From contig CM037777.1 of NCBI GenBank assembly GCA_021229015.1, positions 25,911,222 to 25,975,221 on the forward strand: DNA of 64,000 nt. Reading direction: 5' to 3'. Origin of the DNA: Solen grandis (taxonomy: Eukaryota; Mollusca; Bivalvia; Adapedonta; Solenidae). Below are positions 38,401 through 51,049 of this stretch, in pieces. Both the position numbers and the translations under genes were made by a program. The first letter of the stretch is position 1. Every line of letters starts with the position of its first letter. The notes below the pieces were generated by a model. The model ran no database searches. It saw only the letters and a program-made list of their open reading frames with translations, and was not told where the DNA came from.

Positions 38401-41185
38401 CTGTTTGAGGGCTTGATTTCATCCTGAATTTTAAGTTTTCATCTGATGACCCAGGTTCTGAGGTAGGCAGCAGGCCGATCCAGTGTCCAACACCCTCTCT
38501 CCATGAATCTCAGTTCAGGGAATTAGACCCTTCTTGATGCTTTTAACCCATGTCTTCCTTTGTCTACCACACCCTCTGCATTCGGAATTTGTCATGCCTA
38601 TTACTGTGTAAATACTGTTTGCATACCACATGCTCATACAACTTCCCATCAAAATGGTTAAAATGGCACAGGAACATGTCCAAAGTGCTTACACTCAGCA
38701 CAGAATTGAAAGATTCAGAACTGGTTTGGCCCATATGACTGGAATACTGTCTGTTGGACCTTATGCCCAGGCAAATAAAAGTAAAACAAATACAGTTTGA
38801 TAATTTTGATAATCTTCCAGAATGTCTCACCAATCGGAAAGCCTTTGTCACTTTTGAAGTAGGATTCTTGACACTGTTACACCAGTCTGATGGGTGTTTA
38901 TTTTCATGGGAAACTAATTCTTTTTGATTTCTTGGAAGGTATTATCCATGAATATAGACCCCCCACCCACCTACAAAATATGTTCATTCAAAAGGATCTT
39001 ATTTTTTTAGCTTGTTTGTTGTTGTTGTTGTTTTTAAAGAAAAAAGGTAGAGAGAGGTATTGTTGTTGTTATTGGCGTCGTTGTCATCATGACAAACTTA
39101 AATCTTGGCCATAACTTCTAAACTATTAAACCGTCTGTCATCAAACTTCATATACTTGTTTACTGTCATAAGGGCTACTTTCTCAATAAGGGCCATAGAT
39201 ATTTGGTCCATTTTGACTAATTTATCTTTCTTCTTAAAATGAAAATAAAACTTGCAGACGAGCATTGGCATCAGCATGAGGTGCTCTAGTTAAGATATAT
39301 ATCCAAGAATTAATTCATCCATGGTATCTCTGTATGTTCATAATCTGACAGCAAAAATTGAATTTCATAATACAACAACAACAAAAAATACCCCCCAAAA
39401 AAACGTTTTTACAGTATTTTTCTATAAATTATTTATGTCATAATTTCTAACAAGCCAAAGTGAAAGAATAAAATAATAATTTATAAAGCTTTTCCCTTTT
39501 ATTCAAAAGTGTGAAATAATATTAAATGTATTTCAAGGGCTCAGTGCAATAGGTTCTCAACTTATTCTTTAATACATATAAGTAACGACCCTTTTGCCCT
39601 GACCCTACGATTTGCTCTTTTTGCAGAACCAGCACTCATAGCCAAGTCCAGTTTACTCATCGATGTCAAACCATGGGATGATGAAACAGACATGAAAGAA
39701 TTGGAAAACTTGGTTCGAACTATCGAGATGGATGGGTTAGTCTGGGGTCAAGGTAAGTTGGAATGTCTGTCCTTATGACCTTCTACTAGAGACCAAGGTA
39801 TGAGGCTCCAATGAGAGGGCATTTTGCTCTGTACAGTCCTATATAGAAAATTTCTAAATTATTTCTTCTCTGAATTTTTTGTCTAGAATTTTGATCTCAG
39901 TTTTGACGGCTCAGAGCAAAAGGGTCGTAACTGATGTGTATTAAAGAACAAGTTAAGACCTTTTTGCTCTGAATCCTCAATTTGTATTTGAGATTGTTTA
40001 AGTCAAGATTATTGACACTGTTTGTAACAAGAGGTTTTTCTTATATCTGTACTAGACTGTATGATGAGAACTTTGAAGAGACTGCATTGCTGAGATATAA
40101 ACTGGTCAATATCAGCATGGGCACTTGGGTCTAATGCATTTTAGCTCACCTAAACACAATAAGCTCAGGATGAGCTATTGTGGTCAATAAATGTCAGATT
40201 AGTTTGTTTGCACTCTAGCATGTTCATTTCTTAAGCAATCGTCTTCAAACTTTATGACAGTGTTTATTGCCATAATGATCTCTCGGCCAAGTTTGATTAT
40301 GGCTGATGTCGGCCAATAAGGTCAGGAGTTAGGCTATTTTAATATTAAAATAAGCCAGATTTCAAATTTTTCCCAAACTTTATGACAATGTTTATAGCCA
40401 ATTATCTCTTGGCCAATTTGATTATGGCAGTTCTCGGCCTATAAGCTCAGGAGTTATTGCCCTTTCAATATTAAAAAAATGCTAGATTTCACTTTGTTTG
40501 CACTCTAGCCTCTTTTTTTTTTTTTTTTTGGCTTTGTTTACGTTAAATGTCCTTTTTCATCTAGTAGTCTGTCCAGTTTAAAACGTTACCATGGAACTAC
40601 ATTTTACTTACAAAACTAATTTTGTCTCTTTGTTTTTGTCCAGGTAAACTGCTTCCAGTTGGGTACGGTATCAAGAAGCTGCAGATCAATGCTGTGATAG
40701 AAGACGACAAGGTCAGCACTGATGATCTGGAGGAAAAGATCACTGCGTTTGAAGATTTTGTAAGTAAATACTGGACCAGTAGTCTCCGGGTTCTTGCTAA
40801 GATTCTGAAAACTTGAGTCACCAAAAATATTCAGTCCCTCCGCATATTCATAAGATTGTATAAACAGACTTAAAGACCTGCAATTTTTTCGATGCCAAGG
40901 GGGAGGGTGGGGGGTAATTTATTACATGTAATTTTAAAGATTTTGTTTCTAAAATGTGATTATTGTTCACAGTGCAGTAGACAAACATGACACAAATATG
41001 ACTTAATCAAATATTCTTAAATGACTTGTTTGTCAGATATTCATGAAAATGTACGTTTAATTTTGCACAAAAATAAAAGGGGAGAAAATATGTATAGACT
41101 AATGAGTGTCACCAATTTTAACAAATGTGTGTGTTTCTTTTTTCAGGTACAAAGTATGGATATTGCAGCCTTCAACAAGATATGA
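29314..41185 (+). CDS. EEF1D: Elongation factor 1 delta (eEF1B GEF subunit), complete 8-exon gene
   Basis: Coding exons 29314-29418, 31763-31864, 34405-34495, 36965-37140, 38273-38336, 39627-39752, 40644-40759 and 41147-41185 join in frame to 272 residues. The product reloads GTP on eEF1A during translation elongation in the cytosol, as part of the eEF1B complex. Residues 1-69 form the delta-type N-terminal region. Leu90, 97, 104, 111 and 118 are spaced by seven, a leucine zipper as known for the delta subunit and absent from eEF1B-alpha. An Ala/Pro linker and an acidic stretch (about 138-168, with SDFDPFASD) follow. The exchange domain (about 180-272) has the family blocks [27 protein letters not shown] and the C-terminal AFNKI. 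Length matches the family (about 270-285). All introns are GT-AG. The start is the only in-frame Met before the conserved N-terminus. The 5' UTR and promoter were not identified. Confidence 0.96.
30579..31448 (+). mobile_element. PIF/Harbinger-like MITE, copy 2 (870 bp), in EEF1D intron 1
   Basis: Starts ggcgtaaaaaaaaggtttct and ends with the inverse ttttttttcacgcc. The left flank is TTA, the right ATA (one change). The interior has gttgattggataaaatgaca and ctgactccgccatt, matching copy 1 inverted. No transposase frame. Confidence 0.8.
31763..31864 (+). CDS. EEF1D: EEF1D coding exon 2 (residues 36-69)
   Basis: Acceptor ttttttgtag, donor gtgagt, phase 0 at both ends, 102 bp. Encodes a Ser/Asn-rich linker and then [16 protein letters not shown], which matches the conserved delta motif of type 'ARENIQKSL'. 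Because both phases are 0, skipping it would keep the frame, so an isoform without it is possible. Confidence 0.9.
32806..33606. mobile_element. Inverted-repeat element, ~801 bp, CAGGG ends, in EEF1D intron 2
   Basis: Starts cagggatggcgaaatc and ends gatttcgccacccctg (inverted, one mismatch). Subterminal text is also mirrored (ggacaagtaaa and tgtccgtggacaacc against ggttgtccctggacaagt). The CAGGG ends suggest hAT, but I could not see a clean 8 bp target duplication. Confidence 0.65.
34405..34495 (+). CDS. EEF1D: EEF1D coding exon 3 (residues 70-99, first half of zipper)
   Basis: Acceptor tgtgcag, donor gtaagt, ends in phase 1. Encodes a Gly/Ser-rich start, then a helix with Leu90 and Leu97 of the heptad series. 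It matches the family segment before the coiled coil. Confidence 0.9.
34530..34741 (+). repeat. SINE family A, body and tail, in EEF1D intron 3
   Basis: Starts gatactggtatagctcc, continues with tttagcatataagggtag and actgcagtgtggctgcact, and ends tactgtcggtgagacgttaa acccaacaaac-like. The tRNA head is absent. Confidence 0.8.
34980..35105 (-). repeat. Bivalve-type repeat fragment, inverse of 9925-10060
   Basis: The reverse complement contains aggtgatacattgggatcac and tctgtcgtctgttcatctgt, parallel to the 9.9 kb fragment. Confidence 0.6.
35771..36560 (+). repeat. Bivalve interspersed repeat, near-complete copy, in EEF1D intron 3
   Basis: Opens ttagctcacctgagcacaat and closes caggtgagcgattcagggcc. 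The termini are mirrored (agctcacctg and caggtgagc). It has two internal ~174 bp units, against about seven in the copy at 16.8 kb. Confidence 0.8.
36718..36905 (+). repeat. Repeat 'gacggtattgcctgt', copy 1
   Basis: ctttgacggtattgcctgtt, then ttaaaaatcaaattcctagtca and gaacgagctgcttgaaac. The same order occurs at 43196-43370. Confidence 0.6.
36965..37140 (+). CDS. EEF1D: EEF1D coding exon 4 (zipper, linker, acidic region)
   Basis: Acceptor gttcacag, donor gtaagt, 176 bp. Encodes Leu104, 111 and 118 of the zipper, then a Ser/Gly and Ala/Pro repeat linker, then an Asp-rich tract ending [10 protein letters not shown]. The acidic tract is the usual casein kinase 2-type region before the exchange domain. 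Confidence 0.95.
37205..37343. mobile_element. MITE-like element, 139 bp, 'ggccccgtgttct' ends, copy 2
   Basis: Starts ggccccgtgttctcag, ends agaacatggggtc, with interior actcaaatccatattgaaac. Matches 16349-16486. It lies 64 bp after EEF1D exon 4. Confidence 0.7.
37378..37706. mobile_element. Possible inverted-repeat element related to the 32.8 kb one
   Basis: Left ccaggggttttctgaagtgg; right cccctggacaagtgaaag. Shares the tggacaagtgaaa word with the 32.8-33.6 kb element. Boundaries are uncertain. Confidence 0.35.
38273..38336 (+). CDS. EEF1D: EEF1D coding exon 5 (end of acidic region, basic stretch)
   Basis: Acceptor ttgatcag, donor gtaagt, 64 bp, ends in phase 1. Encodes [20 protein letters not shown], an acidic-to-lysine-rich switch like that just before the exchange domain in all eEF1B exchange subunits. 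Confidence 0.93.
38710..38775 (+). repeat. SINE family A tail fragment in EEF1D intron 5
   Basis: gaactggtttggcccatatg, then actggaatactgtctgttgg. The middle of the body is deleted. Confidence 0.5.
39065..39250 (+). repeat. Interspersed repeat, copy B, in EEF1D intron 5
   Basis: attggcgtcgttgtcatcat, then ttggccataacttctaaact and gtctgtcatcaaacttcata. Matches 5256-5530. Confidence 0.65.
39627..39752 (+). CDS. EEF1D: EEF1D coding exon 6 (exchange domain, first part)
   Basis: Acceptor ttttgcag, donor gtaagt, 126 bp. Encodes [20 protein letters not shown] and onward to MDGLVWGQ, near-identical in pattern to animal eEF1B exchange domains. Confidence 0.97.
40141..40510 (+). repeat. Repeat with 'tctagcatgttcatttctta' units, copy B, in EEF1D intron 6
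   Basis: Begins ttagctcacctaaacacaat, so it shares its start with the 16.8/35.8 kb repeat, but the body has the cttcaaactttatgacagtg and tctcggccaag units of 25.9 kb, twice. Ends in a poly-T run. Confidence 0.65.
40644..40759 (+). CDS. EEF1D: EEF1D coding exon 7 (exchange domain, core)
   Basis: Acceptor tgtccag, donor gtaagt, 116 bp. Encodes [20 protein letters not shown] then [18 protein letters not shown], the most conserved core of the eEF1A-contacting domain. Confidence 0.97.
41147..41185 (+). CDS. EEF1D: EEF1D terminal coding exon 8
   Basis: Acceptor tttttcag. Encodes [12 protein letters not shown] and a TGA stop. The closing FNKI is the family's invariant C-terminus. No canonical AATAAA lies close by; an attaaa at about 41230 is the nearest poly(A)-signal-like hexamer. 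Confidence 0.96.
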   Translation, partial: VQSMDIAAFNKI

Positions 41186-41688
41186 GCAAGAGATTTTTGT
41201 GAAAGACTTTTTTATGAGAGTGCTGATCTATTAAATGATATTTACACCAGTAGAGTTTGGGTCCAGTCTGACATCCTGAATTTTATCTGTTCTAAAAACC
41301 CAAACCACCTTTATTTGATGGTACAGTGGCAGCTTATCTATATAGAGGGATGTCCCAAAACATCCTTGACAAGCATTGTTATTAGGGCTCAACAGGGTCA
41401 ACACCTTGGTGTGGGTGGCCACAGTAATCGCCTTGTCCATCAGTCCGTCTGTCTGTTTTTCTTGTCCACGCTGTAACTCAAATAGTTTTCATCGGATCTT
41501 AACCAAACTTGCTGAGAATGTTTGTAGGTATAAAATCTAGGCCAAGTTTTTATAAGCAGCCAGATCACTTGGGGCACTTCAGAGTTACTGCCCTTGAATT
41601 TGTCAAAATTTTGTTGTGTTTTGAAGCATGATGCTTTCAGCAAGAATATGTGTATAATTATTGACTGTTATATGTTGAATAGCAATTA

Positions 41689-41855
41689 GAAATGGCACTG
41701 TTATAGCTCCCTGCTTGGCACTCAGCATATAAGGGTAGTTCCAGGACTGGTTGGCCCAGTGTTAGAATAATGTGTCTGGGTGTGATATCATGCCACATGT
41801 CTACGGCGTGATACTGCAGTGTGGCAGCACTATGTCTCGAGTAGACATCGTCTCT
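41689..41855 (+). repeat. SINE family A body, 3' of EEF1D
   Basis: ggcactcagcatataagggt, gttccaggactggttggccc, then gatactgcagtgtggcagca. Head and tail are absent. About 500 bp after the stop codon. Confidence 0.8.
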
Positions 41856-42267
41856 ATATATCACGTCATCATTCGAGCTCACCTGACCGTAGCGGCAATC
41901 TTTGGGGCTAAGTGCTACTTTTAAGATCAGTCATGCATACATATTTTGATGTATAAAAAAAGAAAAAGTTAATCAAAGAATGAGGCTTTTACTATTAAAA
42001 TGTACGCATATAACGAGTCTGCAACTTTAAAATGAATTAATATTGAGGTTTGAGGATTCATAAGTGTATGAACTACACTATATTGAAGTGAAATTCGATG
42101 ATATCATTATAGTTTATACACCAATGAGCGATTATTGATCATTTATTATATTCACACGAAGAAAAAATCATGGTAAAAAAAATTCAATTACATATGCTGG
42201 AACTCGGTATACATGTAGTATAAAAGTTCTTTTCAAATTTCTGAGTTTTAACATATTTAACTAAACC

Positions 42268-42300
42268 AGGGATTCTATATACAATGTATATAGAATCCCT
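42268..42300. repeat. Perfect hairpin, 15 bp arms, 3-base loop
   Basis: agggattctatatac (42268-42282), loop aat, gtatatagaatccct (42286-42300). Confidence 0.9.
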
Positions 42301-42436
42301 GATTAAACTAAAATAGGTATTTCACGAAACCCATGCTATACAGTCCAGTACTTTAAAATAAGTCTTTGACTAAACCTGTATACACAACATGGAGTTAAAT
42401 TTACACTGACCATTATATGAACAATTTAAGAATATA

Positions 42437-42517
42437 ATCGAGGGGTGAAGGCGAAACTAGGCTAAGTGCGTATATTATATATAAACACTTCTCTTAGTTT
42501 CGCTCTCACCCCTCGAT
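42437..42517. repeat. Hairpin, 23 bp arms, 35 bp loop
   Basis: atcgaggggtgaaggcgaaa...(42437-42459) pairs with 42495-42517 with two mismatches. Size fits either a tiny foldback element or a small-RNA precursor; no second copy is seen in the window. Confidence 0.8.
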
Positions 42518-42689
42518 ATATATCATTAACATTATAAGATCTATGACGATGCATCATGCACATGCTATGATTAATTATCAAACGTACTGCTTTTAAAAAT
42601 AGAAAAAAAAATTTTTTACATAGATGAGAATCGAGGTATAATTACCATGATTGAAAAGTACCGGTATATATGTACCTGTTTAAATTAAA

Positions 42690-44280
42690 TTAAAACAGTT
42701 GTCTCTTCTGAGTATATAAAAAAACAACCTCCACTAAATTAGATGGATCAAGAGTCGAATTACGCACATAAATAATTTCAGTGCGTTCTATAGTCTGGTT
42801 CCCGGCCGTCCTCAAGATTACAGATAACGTAGTGCAAGGGAAAGGTATCCCAGCCGAGAACCAAACAATGGATCTTACTGAAACACATTGTGTGAGCAAC
42901 TCGCATCAGATCCAGCGAATCTCTCGAGATATTTGAACACATTTCAATCACATGATTATAACCTGTCTATAAAATATCCATGTCGCATTTTTTAATCACT
43001 CCGTGATTGTTAAATTTGTAATTTGGTGCTTATATTGCACTTTGTGTAAAGAGTGTAAAATAATCAAGTGATGAAAACGCCTCCGCTGGGCAGCGCGTCT
43101 CGCAAATAATACTTAATAGCATAATCTATAAACACAACATCTTGAAACCAGTTTGTTCACAGATGATCGGTAGAGCTCAGCTTTCGATTGTTAGTTTCAA
43201 TACCGTCTGTGACGGTATTGCCTGTGTTGGAGAAGCCACCCATTTCTTTACAACCACGGATGGTTACGTTGGATTACAGTGCGCCAATAGATTGGTATTG
43301 CTCACATATAGTTAAAAATCAAATTTTTTAGTCAGTGGCCATAATGTAAACGAGTAGCTTTAACGGGAAATATACTTTTAAAAGTATTGTGTTAGAAACC
43401 TGATTGTTGTGATCTATTACTGATGATATTAAACGATTCGGCCGGGGTGATGCAAAACGAGGCTATGCCAGGTAGGTATACGATTGATTGATTCAATTTA
43501 GCCTAGGGTCGGTGACAAAAAAACAACAACAACAAACAAACAAATACACAAAAACAGTTGGGGGATGAAAATATTAACGTGTTGTTTAAAACTGTGTTAA
43601 ATTAAGCTTACAGAACTCAAATCTCAGACTTTCTAGGTCTTTTAGTGATAAACTCGGACAATGAAAGTTGAAGGTTATATGCTTCCTGAGAAAGTAAGTG
43701 ACCTACTTTTTTATCGGCAATATTTCAGTTCAGTGCTTTGCGTCAAGTAGATTTTATTTTACATAAAATTGCGGGAACCAAATAAATGCGCAGTTAATAC
43801 TCAAAGATTCACAAAAATGTCACACGTGTAATACTTCAATAACTTAGGTCATTTTTTTTCTTCATAATTTGACCCATTCTAACGTTCGTTTTTCCTTAAG
43901 TGACAAAAAAGTAGGACGAAAAACATGCATCAGTCATTTGATTAACATTTGAAGAATACGAAATAAAACATTCGACATTTCCACAAGTCCCAGAGTATAT
44001 ATAATTTATTCCATGCTCTAGTTTAAGTGTACTTCTGACTTGAGATTTCTTATCAGTCCCGATATATATAACCACGGGTCAACATATAAGCCAAAAGTAA
44101 TTGTACCGGTGTTATCGGGCTTGTTCCAAAATTATTCTGTCTTGCATGATGTCTGCGGTATGTATTAAAGTTTCAAGATGTACACATTTTTGAAGATATT
44201 GTTTTTTTTATATAATACACTTACACGCATTACTATCAGCTATAATGTTAATTAGTATTTATGGTAAATACATGTACATA
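42690..44280. other. Gene-free intergenic stretch between the two genes
   Basis: No supported exon. A minus-strand frame at 42690-42899 has no recognisable domain. Contains the repeat at 43196-43370 and a (AAC)-rich run near 43530. Confidence 0.45.
43196..43370 (+). repeat. Repeat 'gacggtattgcctgt', copy 2, with hairpin start
   Basis: Starts with a perfect stem aataccgtc-tgt-gacggtatt, then the blocks of 36718-36905 in the same order. Confidence 0.6.
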
Positions 44281-44282
44281 TT

Positions 44283-44319
44283 CTTTTTTTCTTTCTTTTT
44301 TTTTTTTTTTTTTTTTTTT
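44283..44319. repeat. Poly-T tract
   Basis: About 37 bp, almost all T with two C interruptions. Confidence 0.9.
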
Positions 44320-44794
44320 GCAAACATCGCAGACCTGGACCAAAGAGGCTCGTAAGGCTTCGGAAATACTTGCAGTTTCAGATGCGACATGACTGAAGTG
44401 TGAAAAGCATGCGTGCACGAAAGCTGTGTCTCCCCTCTCAACTCCAAATACAAACCTCTAAATCCACGGCGCATGTTTTCCACGCTTCAGTCGTGTCTCC
44501 CCGAATATTTTCTTACGTTCGATATGTACAAAGAGCGACATTGTTTCTACATTTACATCATTAAAATGTAGGGACGTTTGGACTGGAAAAATAGAACAAA
44601 GATGTAGATGCACCAAAATTTCTAAAATTGAATTGTGCCTTTTTTCTTTACATTTATACATCTTATAGGCTGTCATTTAATTTTGGTGGAATTTCTGAAA
44701 GACGAGGTGAAAAATATGCACGAAACTATGAAAATACGATATCCTACAGAAAATAGTAGAAAAAAAAACACACCTAAATTGACTAATGGGTTAT

Positions 44795-45041
44795 ATGTTT
44801 ATGTTTTAACTATTTATTTCACATCGATTACGAAACAAGTTATCACATTATATATTAATCACTCTCGATGTCTCTGGTGGCGGCGCATGTGGTCATGATT
44901 GTGTGAGGAAACCGGGGAACCTAGAGAAAATCCACGTGTCTGAATGGGCGAGCACTACATCCTTTTTACGAACGTGATCAGGAATCGAACCCGGGACGTG
45001 TTGACAAGAAGCGAAGTGTGTTACTACTATGATATCGTAGC
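44795..45041 (-). repeat. tRNA-derived SINE (family B), copy 2
   Basis: The reverse complement has gatatcatagtagtaacac (A box, one or two changes) and cgggttcgattcctg (B box), with the body matching 11345-11590. Its 5' end abuts the inverted-repeat element starting at 45042. Confidence 0.7.
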
Positions 45042-46087
45042 TACTGTGAAATCATTTTATTTCGTGGGGATGAAATTTCGTGGATTCAGTGAAAAAAACA
45101 TGTTCGTGGGGACAAGAATTCGTGGATTCGTGCGTTAGAAAATTTTTTTATTTATTTATTTCAACGTTATCTGGACGTTGATTTGAAGACCTTTACAAAA
45201 TTTAAGTTGAAAAGAATGCAGCCTAATATTGATCATAATATGTTAATGACATGACATTTAGTATATGTTAAGATCTGTTTTCAGAACTTACTTTTAGGGA
45301 GCGTTAATCAGACCAAAGTAAGTGTAAATAAATCTAAGCTTGTGGCCATATAGTTTTCGTATTATTTCGGCCATGTATTGCTTAGGATAAAAACCGAGGT
45401 CACCACAGTTGTGGCACAGCATGATATCCTGGACCCACTCGTCATCAACTGGGGCTAGACAGGATGTCCTGTAGTGCCTGGGGCAAGTGGACAATGGGGC
45501 ACAGCAGGTGTCAAATCAGTCGTCTTGATGACAATGACAAATCACTGTGCTATATTGGCCATAATACAGGGTGGATCTCTCCTACCCATGCAGCTTATCT
45601 ACTCAAAAAAATTATGACGCAATTTGTAATGAAGCAAAACTTCACAAATGAAAGGATAAAACGAGTAATATATATATACATGTACATATATCATGTATAT
45701 ATTATAAAACTATGTACCATAATAAAACACGACTAGTACAGCGACCGCAGTATAAACAAAAGTGGGTGGAGTACTGTAAATTATGGTGGAAACCAACTCA
45801 AAATTAGTTGCACTTGTACATTAAACACAAAAACTAACATTACGAAGTTTCCTTTGGCGATTTGTTTATTTGCTTTTTAATACATTATATTCCAGAACAT
45901 AAACTTTATATATATTATTGAACTCAATTTACTCGAGTCTGTTGGGGTATGGGAGAAGGTCGTCATTATCGGCGAGCTGTTTGACATGATAAATGAAAAC
46001 TTTTCGTGGGGACATAAATTCGTGGATAGCGGCGTCCACGAAATCAACGAAAATTAATCCACCACGAAATATTATGATTTTACAGTA
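45042..46087. mobile_element. TA-flanked element with 'ctgtaaaatcat' ends, probably interrupted
   Basis: Left tactgtgaaatcattttatt and right atgattttacagta are inverted, with TA on each side. Both ends carry ttcgtggggac...attcgtgga motifs (45057-45140 and 46000-46080). The 45141-45985 interior lacks them, so a short MITE may have been split by later sequence. Confidence 0.55.
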
Positions 46088-46209
46088 TTTGAGACAAGGA
46101 CATATCAATTCTAATCGAAAAAAAAAATCTCGATACTTCGGTACAGGCATGAGGCAAGTATCTGAACCTCTGTAACGAAGTCTCGCATGTACGATCTACG
46201 GTAGAGATA

Positions 46210-46407
46210 CAGTTGAACCTGTATAAGCGGTCAACTGTACTAAGCGGTCAACTGTACTAAGCGGTCAACCTGTGTTTAGCGGCCAATTTTAGTTTTTACC
46301 AAACTGTAGCATTTTGTTATATATTTAAACCTTATTTAGCGGGCACCTCTGTTGAGCGGTCATTTTCTCTTTTTCCCTTGGCTGACCGCTTAAGGCGGAT
46401 TCGACTG
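46210..46407. mobile_element. Tc1/mariner-type MITE, 198 bp
   Basis: Starts cagttgaacctgtataagcg, ends gcggattcgactg (inverted), flanked by TA on both sides. The interior has repeated aagcggtcaac words. Fragments of the same family are at about 15485-15535 and 50654-50760. Confidence 0.8.
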
Positions 46408-46917
46408 TATGTGAAAGTCTTAAAAAGATACTGACAGTGCCGTTTTCCGCTCATATGGGCAACTATCTATAAAACAGAGATGGGAAACTACTGTTTAGGT
46501 GTGCAGCAGATCATTGAATTTTGCAAACTTTCAAAAAAGTATGGAAAAGTCACAGATAAAAATGTAACCATACTATAATCATTTCTGTAATACAAGGAAT
46601 CACTTCCACTTTGACTAATTGTAAAATTCCTTTACATGACGATTTAAATTCAACCAGTGTACATGTAGCAGAAAAACAATAAAACATATATTTCTTTTCA
46701 TGCTGGTACTTTTCTATATTACATCAAACTGTTTATTTATTTATTTATTGACTTATTTTGATACACAATGTATCATTTTGATGGTAATTTAATTTTTTAT
46801 TATGAGATAGAATAGAATAGAAGATATTTGAAAACGTGACTTCGCTAGAACTGGACGATATGCTTGCCAGTCTTTGTTTAATAGATTTTTCATATATGTT
46901 TTTTATATATGTGGTAT

Positions 46918-47362
46918 TTTAGGACTAGTTGACTCGGTTTTAGAATGATATGACTGAGTGATAATACGCAAGGGGCATTTTTAGTAAAATTCGTACCAAA
47001 AAGAAAGGGGAAAAGGGGGGAAAGGAAAAGAAAGAAAGAAGAAAAGAAAGAAAATACTATGGATAAACTAGAGTTTTTCTTCTTTTGTTTCATCTTCACA
47101 AAAGGTGTTGAGAATGAGATTGGTCTCATTGTCTTCGTTTCACTTTTCATTGTGTAAATGAAAGAAAACGGATAGACACTTCAATGAACAATATTCGTAC
47201 GACAAAGATCAAATTTGTTCGTACGAAGTTAGTGAATCGTGCCCCAGTCTTCTACGGACATTATATACTGCAATGCGGCAACAATCTATGGGTCCCTAAG
47301 TAGATATGTTTTCAAAATGATCAAACTACAGTTGATTAAAATGCACTAACCAACTAAAAAGA
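46918..47362 (+). repeat. SINE family A copy split by ~300 bp of inserted sequence
   Basis: 46920-46965 matches the body (ggactagttgactcgg, gatatgactgagtgataata). 47262-47362 matches body end and tail (atactgcaatgcggcaacaa, then tcaaaatgatcaaactac). A purine-rich tract and unrelated sequence lie between. Confidence 0.45.
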
Positions 47363-47425
47363 AAATGTAATAAAAAAAATTCTGCCTGGCAATACGAAAA
47401 AGGGGAGACAATAAATATACGCTCT

Positions 47426-50240
<2,815 letters not shown>

Positions 50241-50249
50241 TAAAAAACT

Positions 50250-50349
50250 NNNNNNNNNNNNNNNNNNNNNNNNNNNNNNNNNNNNNNNNNNNNNNNNNNN
50301 NNNNNNNNNNNNNNNNNNNNNNNNNNNNNNNNNNNNNNNNNNNNNNNNN
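50250..50349. other. Assembly gap (100 N) inside the GH9 gene
   Basis: Exactly 100 N directly after GH9 exon 4. Missing sequence here may hold the next exon or exons. Confidence 0.99.
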
Positions 50350-50653
50350 GCATTATTTTTGGAATAATATAGTTATCATTGCCTAATTTTCAAGTCATAA
50401 TTACAAAAACTGAACGGTGTAACGCTGCCCAAATAGAAGCTAAATTGAGCGCATATTATTAAAAGAAGTCGTAAATTAAAAAAAAAAAATCAAATTTTGA
50501 CTCATGGCTATCCTCCAATATTCCTGTAAACTATCAATGGAAAACGTTAAATTATCAGTAATTTTGTTGTAATTTTTTCGATGGGATTAGTAGGTCTTAC
50601 AATGTAATTGGATAAGTAAATCGTGAATGTTCCCCTATTTGATGTACTATTTA

Positions 50654-50760
50654 CAGTTGAAACTGCATCAGCGGTGACCTGTATCAAGCGGTCAATCTGC
50701 AATATGCGGACATCACAATCATATTTCAAGCAACCCCAGCTGAAACAAGAACTGTCACAG
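50654..50760 (+). repeat. Mariner-type MITE fragment
   Basis: cagttgaaactgcatcagcg, then cctgtatcaagcggtcaatc, matches the 5' half of 46210-46407. Confidence 0.6.
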
Positions 50761-51049
50761 TCAGTGACATATGCCCCCAAAGAGTTGCTTTGATCAGGGC
50801 CTCTATGTATACTGTATAGTATTAAAGAGACCCTGCTTTGACACAGAATTGTTTTACCTTTTTAGCAGATTTTAGCACATATTTGATGTACACTAGACTT
50901 GAATGTTCTTTGGAAAAGCGTTTAAATGTGTCTTCCCTTCCCAATGGCTCTATCAACAAAGGGGAGTACCTCAAAATATATTGAAATTAAGAGCTATGGG
51001 TCTTGTAATCTGCACTTGTTTCATATGTTCTGTCTGTTTATGAAGTTAC

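Noticed and set aside
38051..38422. 123-codon minus-strand frame
   Set aside because: Overlaps EEF1D exon 5 on the opposite strand and is a shadow of it plus intron.
50241..50243. In-frame TAA after GH9 exon 4 as a true stop
   Set aside because: The protein would end just before the catalytic DAGD; a gtatac donor seven bases earlier fits the family better. A true truncation cannot be excluded because of the gap.
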